Source: CAVXEF01 sp963827315
GTDB taxonomy: Bacteria > Planctomycetota > Phycisphaerae > Sedimentisphaerales > Anaerobacaceae
Assembly (NCBI GenBank): GCA_963827315.1
Contig: CAWHAL010000001.1
Location: 248,001-312,000 of the forward strand
DNA: 64,000 nt
Reading direction: 5' to 3'
The translations under genes and the position numbers were made by a program. This document shows, in pieces, positions 16,518 through 24,295 of this stretch. Each line of letters starts with the position of its first letter. Position 1 is the stretch's first letter. The notes beneath the pieces are model-generated. The model did no database searches and was not told where the DNA came from. It saw nothing but the letters and a program-made list of their open reading frames with translations.

Positions 16518-17963
16518 CTATTTATCGGTTTTCCTTTTGGCTGCTGCTTTGCGTTTTTTTGGCTGTTTCTTTTCGCCCGCCGCTGTCTTTTTGACTGCTT
16601 TCGGGACGGCCTTCTTTGGTTCCTTTTCCGGCTCAACTTCCGTTACCTTCGCCGACTCGAGCAGTTTGGCGATGCATTTATTTTCCCGCACCTGTAATCT
16701 GAGCTGCGCCAATGAGCCGTCGCGCAGCATCTGTTCCCGCATTCTTTCCGGCCTTTGTCCCCGCCGGACTGCCAACTGGGCGATATAGCCGTTAATCTCC
16801 TCTTCACTTACCTCGACCCCAAGTTTATCGGCAACTTTATCCATTATAAAGAACGTCTTGAGCTGCTCGGCGGCCTGTTGGTCACTTCCCGCCCGAAGCT
16901 GCTCCATATGCTCATCTATCTGCTCACGCGCCAGGCCCCTCTGCAAAAGGCTGATATACTGTCTTTGCAGAAGCGTAGCCGATTGCTCCGCAACGATGTC
17001 CGTAGGCAGGTCGAAGCTGGTATTGTCGAGCATATATTTGTAAATCTGCTCGGCCATATCGGCCTGCACCTGCTGCTCCAATCGACTCTGCAGACCGTCC
17101 CGAAGTTTCTCGCGCAGCTGGCCTTCGTTCTCGACGCCGAATCTCCTGAGGAAGTCCTCGTTAAGCTCGGCGGGTTTAAGCCACTTAATATCCTTGATGG
17201 CGATTTTGATATCTACCTTCTTGCCGCGATACTCCTGACGGAAATACGTCTTGGGAACATCCACCGTAATCTTCTTAATCTGTTCTGTCTTTGCGCCGAC
17301 CAGAAGCTCATCGAGCTTCTCAACCGCAATTGCACCGACAAAGCCGTTTCGCCTCACATGTATCTCGACATTGTCGAACTTCTGCTCCTGCTCGGCGTCC
17401 TGGGCTTTCAGAACCACATCGGCTATTACCTGGTCGTCAAGCTCAACAGTTTCGTCCTCCTGACGCGGCGACCATAGACCTGCGTATTTTCGCAGCTGTT
17501 CGATTTCCCTGTCGATTTGCTCATCCGTAACTTCAAGCTTTTTCTTTTCAACAGCGATGCCCTTCAATTCCGGCAGCTCGAACTCCGGCCGAACATCCAC
17601 CTCAAAATCAAATTTCATCGGCCCGCTGCCGGGCAACTCCACCTTCTCGATATCGATGTTCGGCTCACGAAGCGTGTCGAGTTTATTATCCTTGATGGCT
17701 GAGTCGCTCGCGTCAGCCAATAATTTCAATTTGATTTGCTCCAACGTTTCTTTGCCGAACCGCTTTTCCAGGAGTCGCCGCGGCGCCCGTCCTTTTCTAA
17801 AGCCCGGCACCAAAGCCTCCTTACGCAACGTCTCGTACTGCTCGTCCACAGCTTTTTTTACCGTCTCTTCCGGAATCTCTATAGAGACCCGCTTCTTACA
17901 GGGCCCTGTCTCTTCGATTGTTACCGTGTTCTTCAACTCTGTGGCTTGCTGTTTTTCGGCCAT
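16518..17963 (-). CDS. tig: Trigger factor
   Basis: The ribosome-associated chaperone, 481 aa. The ribosome-binding N-domain carries the signature GFRKGRAPRRLLEKRFG (54-70). The middle PPIase-type domain (about 160-255) is divergent, with little of the FKBP active-site pattern visible. A helical C-domain follows (about 265-440). A Lys/Ala-rich tail (about 445-481, KKTAAGEKKQPKKRKAAAKR) goes beyond the E. coli protein and looks histone-like; it may add RNA or ribosome affinity. It leads the tig-clpP-clpP group. Confidence 0.93.
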   Translation of the reverse strand: MAEKQQATELKNTVTIEETGPCKKRVSIEIPEETVKKAVDEQYETLRKEALVPGFRKGRAPRRLLEKRFGKETLEQIKLKLLADASDSAIKDNKLDTLREPNIDIEKVELPGSGPMKFDFEVDVRPEFELPELKGIAVEKKKLEVTDEQIDREIEQLRKYAGLWSPRQEDETVELDDQVIADVVLKAQDAEQEQKFDNVEIHVRRNGFVGAIAVEKLDELLVGAKTEQIKKITVDVPKTYFRQEYRGKKVDIKIAIKDIKWLKPAELNEDFLRRFGVENEGQLREKLRDGLQSRLEQQVQADMAEQIYKYMLDNTSFDLPTDIVAEQSATLLQRQYISLLQRGLAREQIDEHMEQLRAGSDQQAAEQLKTFFIMDKVADKLGVEVSEEEINGYIAQLAVRRGQRPERMREQMLRDGSLAQLRLQVRENKCIAKLLESAKVTEVEPEKEPKKAVPKAVKKTAAGEKKQPKKRKAAAKRKTDK

Positions 17964-18124
17964 TCCACTGCTCCCGTGAAACTATTGCTTTACCAGCTTA
18001 AGATAATAAACAAAAATGGCTTCGGGGCAACTTATTTTTCCCTTAGCCAGATTTTTCGTGATTTCGAAACGCATCGGCGACCAACGCCAAACTATCGCTT
18101 AGCCGGTAACTCACCGATACTATA

Positions 18125-18200
18125 GTTTGTTCATAGTTCGTTGTTCATTGTTCGTGGTTCGTTGTCGATGAACCCACAACAATAAACTACGAACTCACAG
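18125..18200. repeat. GTTCATAG/GTTCGTTG word array, inverted
   Basis: The left arm is a run of GTTCATAGTTCGTTGTTCAT-style words; the right arm CCACAACAATAAACTACGAAC is roughly its reverse complement across the short loop TCGATGAAC. It abuts the 3' end of tRNA-Gly. Confidence 0.55.
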
Positions 18201-18272
18201 AGCGGGTGATGAGACTCGAACTCACGACATTCACGTTGGCAACGTGACGCTCTACCACTGAGCTACACCCGC
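18201..18272 (-). tRNA. tRNA-Gly (anticodon GCC)
   Basis: A complete cloverleaf on the minus strand: acceptor GCGGGTG/CACCCGC, D-stem GCTC/GAGC, anticodon stem TCACG/CGTGA with loop TTGCCAA, and a T-loop TTCGAGT. CCA is not encoded. A TATAAT promoter lies upstream. Confidence 0.96.
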
Positions 18273-18286
18273 GTTTTTGTAAACCG

Positions 18287-18314
18287 ATTATAGGGTTTAT
18301 TATCGGCTATGCAA
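18287..18314 (-). promoter_or_regulatory. Promoter of tRNA-Gly
   Basis: Minus strand TTGCAT (18309-18314), a 16-base spacer and a perfect TATAAT (18287-18292), about 14 bases before the tRNA 5' end. Confidence 0.75.
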
Positions 18315-18451
18315 GGGGTTTTTAGCAAAAGTTCGGCATCTGTAGGGAGGATTTTTTCGAGTTGACGGCTCGGATTTGACGTTTAGCCGATCCGCTGCTA
18401 TAATGACCAATGCTCCCAATGCGGTCTGTTGGATTATCCCGGAGGGATATT

Positions 18452-19300
18452 ATGAAAAAGGTTTTTATCAGATGGGTATACGTGGCCCTGTCTGTGCTGA
18501 TAATTTCAGCGTTCCTCTCGATTATTTTTGTTGCGGAATCGAAAAAAGCAGACCTTAATCAAATTGTGTCTGACGCCAACAACCCAAACCAAGAAGACAA
18601 AAGGCTGCTATCCCCCACGCACACGTATCCTGCCTTTAACCAGTTCTACGAGGAGCGTCAAAAAATGGTCCACAGGCAAATCGCCGGGCGCGGCGTCAGC
18701 GACCCGAACGTTCTGTCCGCGATGCGAACCGTGCCGCGACACGCCTTTGTCAGACCTGACGACATCTATCAGGCATATGATGACCGCCCCCTCCCGATAG
18801 GTTACGACCAGACCATAAGCCAGCCATACATTGTAGCATTTATGACGGAGGCTCTGGCGCTGAAACCCAATTCCAAAGTATTAGAGATTGGCACCGGCTC
18901 AGGGTACCAGGCTGCGGTCTGTGCCGAGATTGCCGCTGAGGTCTATACAATCGAGATTATCAAGGGGCTCGCCGAGTCCGCTGAGAAGCGCCTGAAGGAA
19001 CTGGGCTACCGAAACGTATCGGTCAAGGCCGGCGACGGCTATTTCGGCTGGGCTGAAAAAGGCCCGTTCGATGCCATCATCGGCACAGCGGCGGCTGGAC
19101 AAATACCTCCGCCTTTATTAGAGCAGCTAAAACCGGGCGGCAGAATGATTCTGCCCGTAGAAGACCGCCTCGGATTCCAGTATCTTGTGTTGATAATCAA
19201 GGACCAAAAAGGCAATCTGCACAAAGAGAACGTTATGCCGGTCCGGTTTGTGCCTATGACCGGCGAGGTAGAAAAGAACGAAGCCAAGTCAAAGAAATGA
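18452..19300 (+). CDS. pcm: Protein-L-isoaspartate O-methyltransferase, membrane-anchored
   Basis: Repairs isoaspartyl residues in aged proteins using SAM. The ATG at 18452 follows GGAGGG; the result is 282 aa. An N-terminal hydrophobic segment (about 9-29) precedes the catalytic domain, so the enzyme is either exported or membrane-tethered, unlike cytosolic E. coli Pcm. Family features: GRGVSDPNVLSAMRTVPRH, the AYDDRPLPIGYDQTISQPYI substrate segment, and SAM motif I LEIGTGSGYQAA. Good match along the whole domain. Confidence 0.93.
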   Translation: MKKVFIRWVYVALSVLIISAFLSIIFVAESKKADLNQIVSDANNPNQEDKRLLSPTHTYPAFNQFYEERQKMVHRQIAGRGVSDPNVLSAMRTVPRHAFVRPDDIYQAYDDRPLPIGYDQTISQPYIVAFMTEALALKPNSKVLEIGTGSGYQAAVCAEIAAEVYTIEIIKGLAESAEKRLKELGYRNVSVKAGDGYFGWAEKGPFDAIIGTAAAGQIPPPLLEQLKPGGRMILPVEDRLGFQYLVLIIKDQKGNLHKENVMPVRFVPMTGEVEKNEAKSKK

Positions 19301-19344
19301 CAATAGACGCCCATTTTTTTCTGCAGGCTGTGCCAATTCGGCAC

Positions 19345-19689
19345 TTAGCACGTCAAATGCAAGGCGGCGGCAACATCGGCACTCTGTGCAGACAATTCAT
19401 TAAACCGCTGGACGGCACCGGCGGTATTCATCATCTCAAGCTGAATACCTTTTTCCTGCAGAACCTGCCGGGTCTGCTCGGGCACTTCCATCAACCCTGA
19501 CGCCCCACAGCCGACAACCAGCACTGAAGGCTTGGCTGCGAAGACGGCCTCCAAATCTTCAGCAGACAGCAAATGTCCTTCTTTTCTCCACCAGTCGGAG
19601 TGGACAGTGCCGCCAACAATTAAGCAATCACTGCTGTAACTTACTCCGCTAACGACAATCCTGCCGAATTGGTACGAGTCGATATGCAT
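19345..19689 (-). CDS. Mth938-like (DUF498/NDUFAF3 family) protein
   Basis: A 114-aa small alpha/beta protein. Family features: IDSYQFGRIVVSGVSYSSDC near the start, VGGTVHSDWWRKEGHLL, VLVVGCGASGLMEVPE, and ending AAALHLTC. The human relative NDUFAF3 helps assemble complex I; in bacteria the role is undefined. It converges with pcm (44-base gap). Confidence 0.85.
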   Translation of the reverse strand: MHIDSYQFGRIVVSGVSYSSDCLIVGGTVHSDWWRKEGHLLSAEDLEAVFAAKPSVLVVGCGASGLMEVPEQTRQVLQEKGIQLEMMNTAGAVQRFNELSAQSADVAAALHLTC

Positions 19690-19747
19690 CTGAGAATTCC
19701 TGCGCTGTTATATATTATACAATCATGTAATTCTTGCCATGAAAAAT

Positions 19748-19904
19748 CGGAGCAGGATGGATTCCGGCCTTCGGCCTTGAACCCAAATCCGCAGCGGATT
19801 TCCATAGGGGCTCTGCCCTTCTGGCATCGCTTCGCTCCTGTCACCCCAACGACGTGGAAAAATTCTTTTTCCACACCTTTTTAGGGTTCGAATCCCTCCC
19901 ACCA
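19748..19904. repeat. Hairpin-chain element at the tRNA-Ser 3' end
   Basis: The left end (19748-19765) repeats the 3' terminal sequence of the neighbouring tRNA-Ser with a few changes and in the same orientation. The interior holds consecutive hairpins with 3-base loops: GGCC (19766-19776), AAATCCG (19785-19801), a 6-bp stem (19806-19820) and a perfect 9-bp stem GTGGAAAAA (19854-19874). The right end (19883-19904) looks like a T-arm plus CCA on the opposite strand. It is not a full tRNA. Confidence 0.6.
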
Positions 19905-19919
19905 AAGGAGCTTACCTAC

Positions 19920-20006
19920 CGGAGCAGGAGGGATTCGAACCCCCGTCACCCGAAAGGATGAAACGGTTTTCAAGACCGTCGCCTTAAACCACTCGGCCAC
20001 TGCTCC
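19920..20006 (-). tRNA. tRNA-Ser (anticodon TGA)
   Basis: A class II tRNA: acceptor GGAGCAG/CTGCTCC with G discriminator, anticodon loop CTTGAAA, long variable arm (CATCC TTTC GGGTG) and T-loop TTCGAAT. CCA is not encoded. Confidence 0.96.
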
Positions 20007-20183
20007 ATCACCACATAACCCGCTGCCTAATAACATCGGGTCAAACGCGGAATTTTGAGCAAATTTCCGACTATTCTACAACCAAAGGGCTGTTTTTCAA
20101 GCCAAAAAGCATAATTTCACTCTATCCGCCAGCGCCGGTATCTTATTACCACGGTAAAAAACTAAAAAATTCCAAAATTTTAG

Positions 20184-20212
20184 TTGACATCGCATAGTAT
20201 GTATAACATAAT
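20184..20212 (+). promoter_or_regulatory. Promoter of padR with overlapping operator
   Basis: TTGACA (20184-20189), a 17-base spacer, CATAAT (20207-20212). The inverted repeat TATGT-ATA-ACATA (20198-20210) overlaps the -10. PadR proteins bind ATGT/ACAT palindromes, so autoregulation is likely. Confidence 0.65.
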
Positions 20213-20286
20213 ATGTAAAGCAAGATAAAAGACAACCCGGCACAACCAGGTATTAATCCGTGCCATAGAATAAAAAGGAGACTTTT

Positions 20287-20628
20287 ATGAAATTTGAAAG
20301 CCAATTGTTAAAAGGAATCGCCCCTGTTGTAGTTCTTGAGATTCTCTCTCGGGGGCAGATGTATGGCTATGAGCTCAGCCAGGCGATTGAGCAGCGAAGC
20401 GGCGATATACTCACCCTCGGCAAAGGGACACTGTATCCGCTGCTTTATAATTTAGAAGCCAAGAAACTCATCAGAGGCAAATGGCAGCAAACCAATTCCG
20501 GCCGAGGGAGAAGATACTACTCTATAACCAGCAAAGGCAAAGGCCAGTTGGCGGAACAAAAGGCCCAGCTTAAGGAACTCACAGCCGGCTTAAATCTCGT
20601 CTTCGGCGGAGCTCTTATGCCGGCCTAA
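20287..20628 (+). CDS. PadR-family transcriptional regulator
   Basis: A 113-aa winged-helix repressor. The PadR core is plain: MYGYELSQAIEQRS, then GTLYPLLYNLEAKKLI, then GRGRRYYSITSKG. A strong ribosome site (AAGGAG) precedes the ATG. It is followed after 44 bases by a HAAS-domain gene, a pairing seen across many phyla in which PadR is thought to control or be controlled with its membrane partner. The ATGT/ACAT palindrome in its own promoter suggests autoregulation. Confidence 0.93.
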   Translation: MKFESQLLKGIAPVVVLEILSRGQMYGYELSQAIEQRSGDILTLGKGTLYPLLYNLEAKKLIRGKWQQTNSGRGRRYYSITSKGKGQLAEQKAQLKELTAGLNLVFGGALMPA

Positions 20629-20672
20629 ACTACGAATCGCCGTTTTTAAACTTTTCTATCGAGAGGTTTATC

Positions 20673-22346
20673 ATGGCAAAGGAATGTAACAAAAGCGACC
20701 TGCAAACCCTTCCCGAATGCGCAAAGGACTTCATAAAACTTGTCATTAGAAGGATGCGGTATCGCAAAAAGGTCCAGGTTGATGTACAGGCTGAATTGTC
20801 AGCGCATTTCGAGGATGAATTGCGAGACTGCAAAACCGACGAGGAAAAACAGCAAAAAGCTCAGCGGTTAATCGAAGATTTCGGTGACGCCAAACTACTC
20901 GGCATCTTGCTTCGCCGGGCCAAAAAACGCTGCCGACCGCTCTGGCGAACAGCCGTCGCGAGAACATTTCAGACCATCGGCGTATTAATTTTGTGTCTCA
21001 TCCTATATTGCATTTATATCTCGCTCGGCAAACCCACCATCGCTGTCAATTATGTCGAGGAGGCAACCCGCCTTGTCCGACCGGTTGCTGATGAGAGCCT
21101 GAATGCAGCAGTCCTTTATCAAAAAGCCTTCGATGCTTACAAGGAACCACCTTTAGTCAAGTATGAAACAGAGGCAGAAAAGAAAAACCTGTTTGACGCC
21201 ATAAAGGATAAAGATGAAATCACAGAATTGACCGAAGAGGAACTCACGCTGCTGAAACAATGGCTTTCCGACAATGCCGATGCAATCGGATTTTTCAAAC
21301 AGGCCGCTGAAAAACCTTATTGCTGGTGGGAACGAAAAGCGAAAGATAACTTTGTGCTCAGTGTCCTTATGCCCGAATTAGGCTATGCAAGAAAACTTGT
21401 GAAAATGGTGGTCTGGCAGGTAAAACTGAAAACGCATAATGGAGATACTGAGGGTGCTCTTGATGACCTGTTAGACTGCTACCGTGCAGGAACGCACTTT
21501 AAAGGTCCCCGCTTGTTGGTTGAGCAATTAGTTGGAATGGCCATCCAGGCTATTGCGACAAAAGAAATACGTATAATTTTGTGCAACCAAAAAATAGATA
21601 ATCAATTGCTAAGAAGCTTTCAGACCAAATTCGAGGACCTGATAGCTAAGGATACGTATGTTACGAATTACGAAGTCGAAAAATTCTGTGAGTTGGATTT
21701 TGTACAAAGATGCTACACTGATAATGGAAGAGGCTCAGGCCATATGATTCCCGGACAGCTAAAGAGTTTATCTGGTATCGGGCCGTCTCCGGATTCTGTA
21801 TCCAATTATAGCGAAATGTTGGTTATGGCCTTGGTCAGCGCGAACAGAGGTAAAATGAGTCGGGAATTCGAGAAAATTTACAGCACTGCCCAAGAATGGG
21901 CAACAAAAACACCCTGGCAGCTGCATAAAGAAAATGCTGGCTTAGAAATGGACCTTGACAACTGGTCATCTTTCAAAAGAGTAAAATACTGGCCTGTCCA
22001 GACACTCATGCCCGCCTTGGCAAAGGTGAATACATTAGCCTATCGAATCAAAGCGGACACGTATGCTACCTTAGCAACAATCGCGATATTCAGATACAAA
22101 CAGGACAAAGGCGAGTTTCCAGGCACCCTTGATGATTTAATCCAGGCTGGCTACCTTAAGCAATTACCTATTGACCTCTGGAGTGATAAGCCGCTGATTT
22201 ATAAAAGAACCGCTGACGGTTTTATGCTTTATGGCGTCGGAAGCAATTTCAAAGACGACGGCGGACAGGTGGCCAGGGATGACAACGGAAAAGTCAAACA
22301 CTACGCCGATGAAGGAGACTGGGTCTTTTGGCCGATGCAGAAGTAA
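20673..22346 (+). CDS. HAAS/DUF1700-type membrane protein with large planctomycete domain
   Basis: A 557-aa protein. Residues about 15-85 form a HAAS-like helical domain (VQAELSAHFEDELRDC, then RLIEDFGDAKLLGILL), the usual partner of PadR. One membrane helix lies at about 98-118. The rest (120-557) is a large helical domain ending in a segment resembling pilin-like endings (RYKQDKGEFPGTLDDLIQAGYLKQLPIDLW, then YGVGSNFKDDGG), typical of planctomycete secreted proteins. Likely an extracytoplasmic sensor controlled by the adjacent PadR; ligand unknown. Confidence 0.85.
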   Translation: MAKECNKSDLQTLPECAKDFIKLVIRRMRYRKKVQVDVQAELSAHFEDELRDCKTDEEKQQKAQRLIEDFGDAKLLGILLRRAKKRCRPLWRTAVARTFQTIGVLILCLILYCIYISLGKPTIAVNYVEEATRLVRPVADESLNAAVLYQKAFDAYKEPPLVKYETEAEKKNLFDAIKDKDEITELTEEELTLLKQWLSDNADAIGFFKQAAEKPYCWWERKAKDNFVLSVLMPELGYARKLVKMVVWQVKLKTHNGDTEGALDDLLDCYRAGTHFKGPRLLVEQLVGMAIQAIATKEIRIILCNQKIDNQLLRSFQTKFEDLIAKDTYVTNYEVEKFCELDFVQRCYTDNGRGSGHMIPGQLKSLSGIGPSPDSVSNYSEMLVMALVSANRGKMSREFEKIYSTAQEWATKTPWQLHKENAGLEMDLDNWSSFKRVKYWPVQTLMPALAKVNTLAYRIKADTYATLATIAIFRYKQDKGEFPGTLDDLIQAGYLKQLPIDLWSDKPLIYKRTADGFMLYGVGSNFKDDGGQVARDDNGKVKHYADEGDWVFWPMQK

Positions 22347-22392
22347 AGAGGCGATTTAATCATGTATGATGCAAAGGGCGCCAAGGATTGTA

Positions 22393-22575
22393 TTAGTAAT
22401 CGTAGCTTGAAATTCGCTGGGACCTGCGAGCACGTCGGCGGTTCTTCTCCGACGGCTTTTCATAGTGGGCGGTGCGCTTCATATCTCTGATAAGACCTTC
22501 CTTCTCGCAGAGCTTCTTAAAACGTCTTATCATTTGCTGAACCGATTCACCTGTACGCGACTTCACTTTCAACAT
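22393..22575 (-). CDS. rpsU: Small ribosomal subunit protein bS21
   Basis: A 60-aa basic protein matching bS21 along its length: VKSRTGESVQQMIRRFKKLC, EKEGLIRDMKRTAHYEKPSE, then an Arg-rich tail. bS21 sits near the 30S platform and anti-Shine-Dalgarno region. AAGG lies about ten bases before the ATG. It converges with the HAAS gene and diverges from hflX. Confidence 0.93.
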   Translation of the reverse strand: MLKVKSRTGESVQQMIRRFKKLCEKEGLIRDMKRTAHYEKPSEKNRRRARRSQRISSYDY

Positions 22576-22801
22576 AAGAAACGACCTTCCCTGCTTTACT
22601 TAACAAAAAAGTACCAAGAAGAAACATCTACAAGTTTATTCGTCAAAATACAAAAGGCGATTTACTGTAACGGATGGTTTACCTTTTATCAAGCCAAAAA
22701 CACCATCTGCAACCAATTTTCAGCCCTGAACCGCCTTTTGGACCCAAAAAACGCTGGTTTCAGCCCAAAAATGTGGAATCCACCAAATATTTGGGTTCTA
22801 T

Positions 22802-22830
22802 TGAGAAACTCGGCCAAATATGCTAAAATA
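22802..22830 (+). promoter_or_regulatory. Promoter of hflX
   Basis: TTGAGA (22802-22807), a 17-base spacer, TAAAAT (22825-22830), 29 bases before the hflX TTG. Confidence 0.65.
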
Positions 22831-22859
22831 AAAGGACAGCTTTGGGAGGCAGCCCTTAA

Positions 22860-24185
22860 TTGGAAAAACTGCGTGAAACGCTGAGGGTCAAAAAAGAGCG
22901 GGCTATTCTGGTAGGCGCTATCCTGCACACCGAGGGTGATTCGGACAATTTAGTCGAGTTGACAGCCTTAGCTGAAAGTGCCGGCGCCATCGTCGTCGAC
23001 AGATTCCAGCAAAAAATCCACACAATCAACCCTACCACATACATTGGTAAAGGCAAAGCCGAGCAACTCGCAGGCCGGGTCAAACGCTTCAAAGCCGATG
23101 TCGTGATATTCGACAACGACCTGTTGCCGCGTCAGATTCGCGAGCTTGAAGAGACAGTCGGCGTTAAGGTGCTCGACCGCAGCGAGTTGATTCTCGACAT
23201 ATTCGCAACCAGAGCAAAGACAAAACAGGCCAAGCTTCAGGTCGCACTGGCCCAGCTGGAGTACACATATCCGCGGCTTGCGAGGATGTGGGAGCACTTG
23301 GACAGTGTCGCCGGTGCGGGCGGCGGCTCCACTGCCGGTATGGTCGGCGGCATCGGCACCAGAGGAACCGGCGAACAGCAGCTCGAAATTGACCGCCGAT
23401 TGGTCAATAAGCGAATCACAGAACTAAAGCGTGAGCTTGCCGGTATCGACAGACGCAAAGTCCGCGAGATAGACAGCCGAAAGAATATGTTCAAAATCTG
23501 CATAGTCGGCTATACGAATGCCGGCAAAAGCACCGTCTTAAACGCCCTTACCAACGCCGGCGCGCTCGTCGAGGACCGACTGTTTGCAACGCTCGACACG
23601 CGGACAAGAAAATGGGCCCTCGAAGGCGGAGCAGAATCGCTCTTGAGTGACACCGTCGGCTTCGTCAAAAACCTGCCTCATCAATTAGTCGCTTCGTTCA
23701 AGGCAACTCTCGAAGAAGCCATCAATGCCGACCTGCTTCTGCACATCGTGGATGTCTCCAATCCGGAGGTCCTCAGGCAAATTGAATCCGTCAATAACGT
23801 TCTGGCGGAAATCAGCTGCGGCGAAAAACCAATCCTGATGGTGTTTAACAAAGTCGATATCGTAAAGAAAATCGGCGAACTCGAAATGTTGCAGACATTA
23901 TTTCCTGATGCGGTCTGTGTATCAGCCCTGACCGGCCTTGGCCTTGAAATTCTCACCGAAGTAATACTGGAAAAATACAGGGGCGGCGAACTTCTCCTGC
24001 GTGTAACCAGCAGCCAGTCAAACGGCAAAGTCCAGAGTTTTCTGCGGGCAAATGGACGCATCCTGAAAGAGCAGTATCATGACAGCTCGGTCCTGATTGA
24101 CACCAGATTAGGCCGAAACCAACTGCCCGCACTAAAAAGACTGCACCCCGACAGACTCGAAATCCTGCCTATGCAGGACGACTGA
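22860..24185 (+). CDS. hflX: Ribosome-associated GTPase HflX
   Basis: A 441-aa GTPase that splits stalled or hibernating 70S ribosomes. The N-terminal HflX domain includes TTYIGKGKAEQL and the Gly-rich GAGGGSTAGMVGGIGTRGTG loop; the G domain has G1 GYTNAGKST (217-225), G3 DTVGF (264-268) and G4 NKVD. The start is TTG with GGGAGG ten bases upstream. It is monocistronic or leads into tsaD, which has its own promoter. Confidence 0.95.
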   Translation: MEKLRETLRVKKERAILVGAILHTEGDSDNLVELTALAESAGAIVVDRFQQKIHTINPTTYIGKGKAEQLAGRVKRFKADVVIFDNDLLPRQIRELEETVGVKVLDRSELILDIFATRAKTKQAKLQVALAQLEYTYPRLARMWEHLDSVAGAGGGSTAGMVGGIGTRGTGEQQLEIDRRLVNKRITELKRELAGIDRRKVREIDSRKNMFKICIVGYTNAGKSTVLNALTNAGALVEDRLFATLDTRTRKWALEGGAESLLSDTVGFVKNLPHQLVASFKATLEEAINADLLLHIVDVSNPEVLRQIESVNNVLAEISCGEKPILMVFNKVDIVKKIGELEMLQTLFPDAVCVSALTGLGLEILTEVILEKYRGGELLLRVTSSQSNGKVQSFLRANGRILKEQYHDSSVLIDTRLGRNQLPALKRLHPDRLEILPMQDD

Positions 24186-24260
24186 AAAACCATTCCACAA
24201 AATTTCGCCGCTCAAACAAAATCTCGATTCGGACCTTGCTCACAGTTTCGTTTTGTGACG

Positions 24261-24289
24261 TTGACATCGCAATTTTATTTCGCTAATAT
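24261..24289 (+). promoter_or_regulatory. Promoter of tsaD giving a leaderless message
   Basis: TTGACA (24261-24266), a 17-base spacer, TAATAT (24284-24289). The tsaD ATG is at 24296, only six bases after the -10, where transcription itself would begin. No Shine-Dalgarno is present. Confidence 0.75.
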
Positions 24290-24295
24290 CGGTTT

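Noticed and set aside
19883..19904. Second tRNA on the + strand
   Set aside because: Only the T-arm and CCA end are present; no matching 5' acceptor, D-arm or anticodon arm was found upstream.
19641..19905. Two minus-strand open frames beside tRNA-Ser
   Set aside because: They translate the hairpin-chain element; the stems explain the sequence better than a protein does.
22465..22884. 139-aa open frame on the + strand
   Set aside because: It runs antisense through rpsU and through the hflX promoter, with no ribosome site and no recognisable family.
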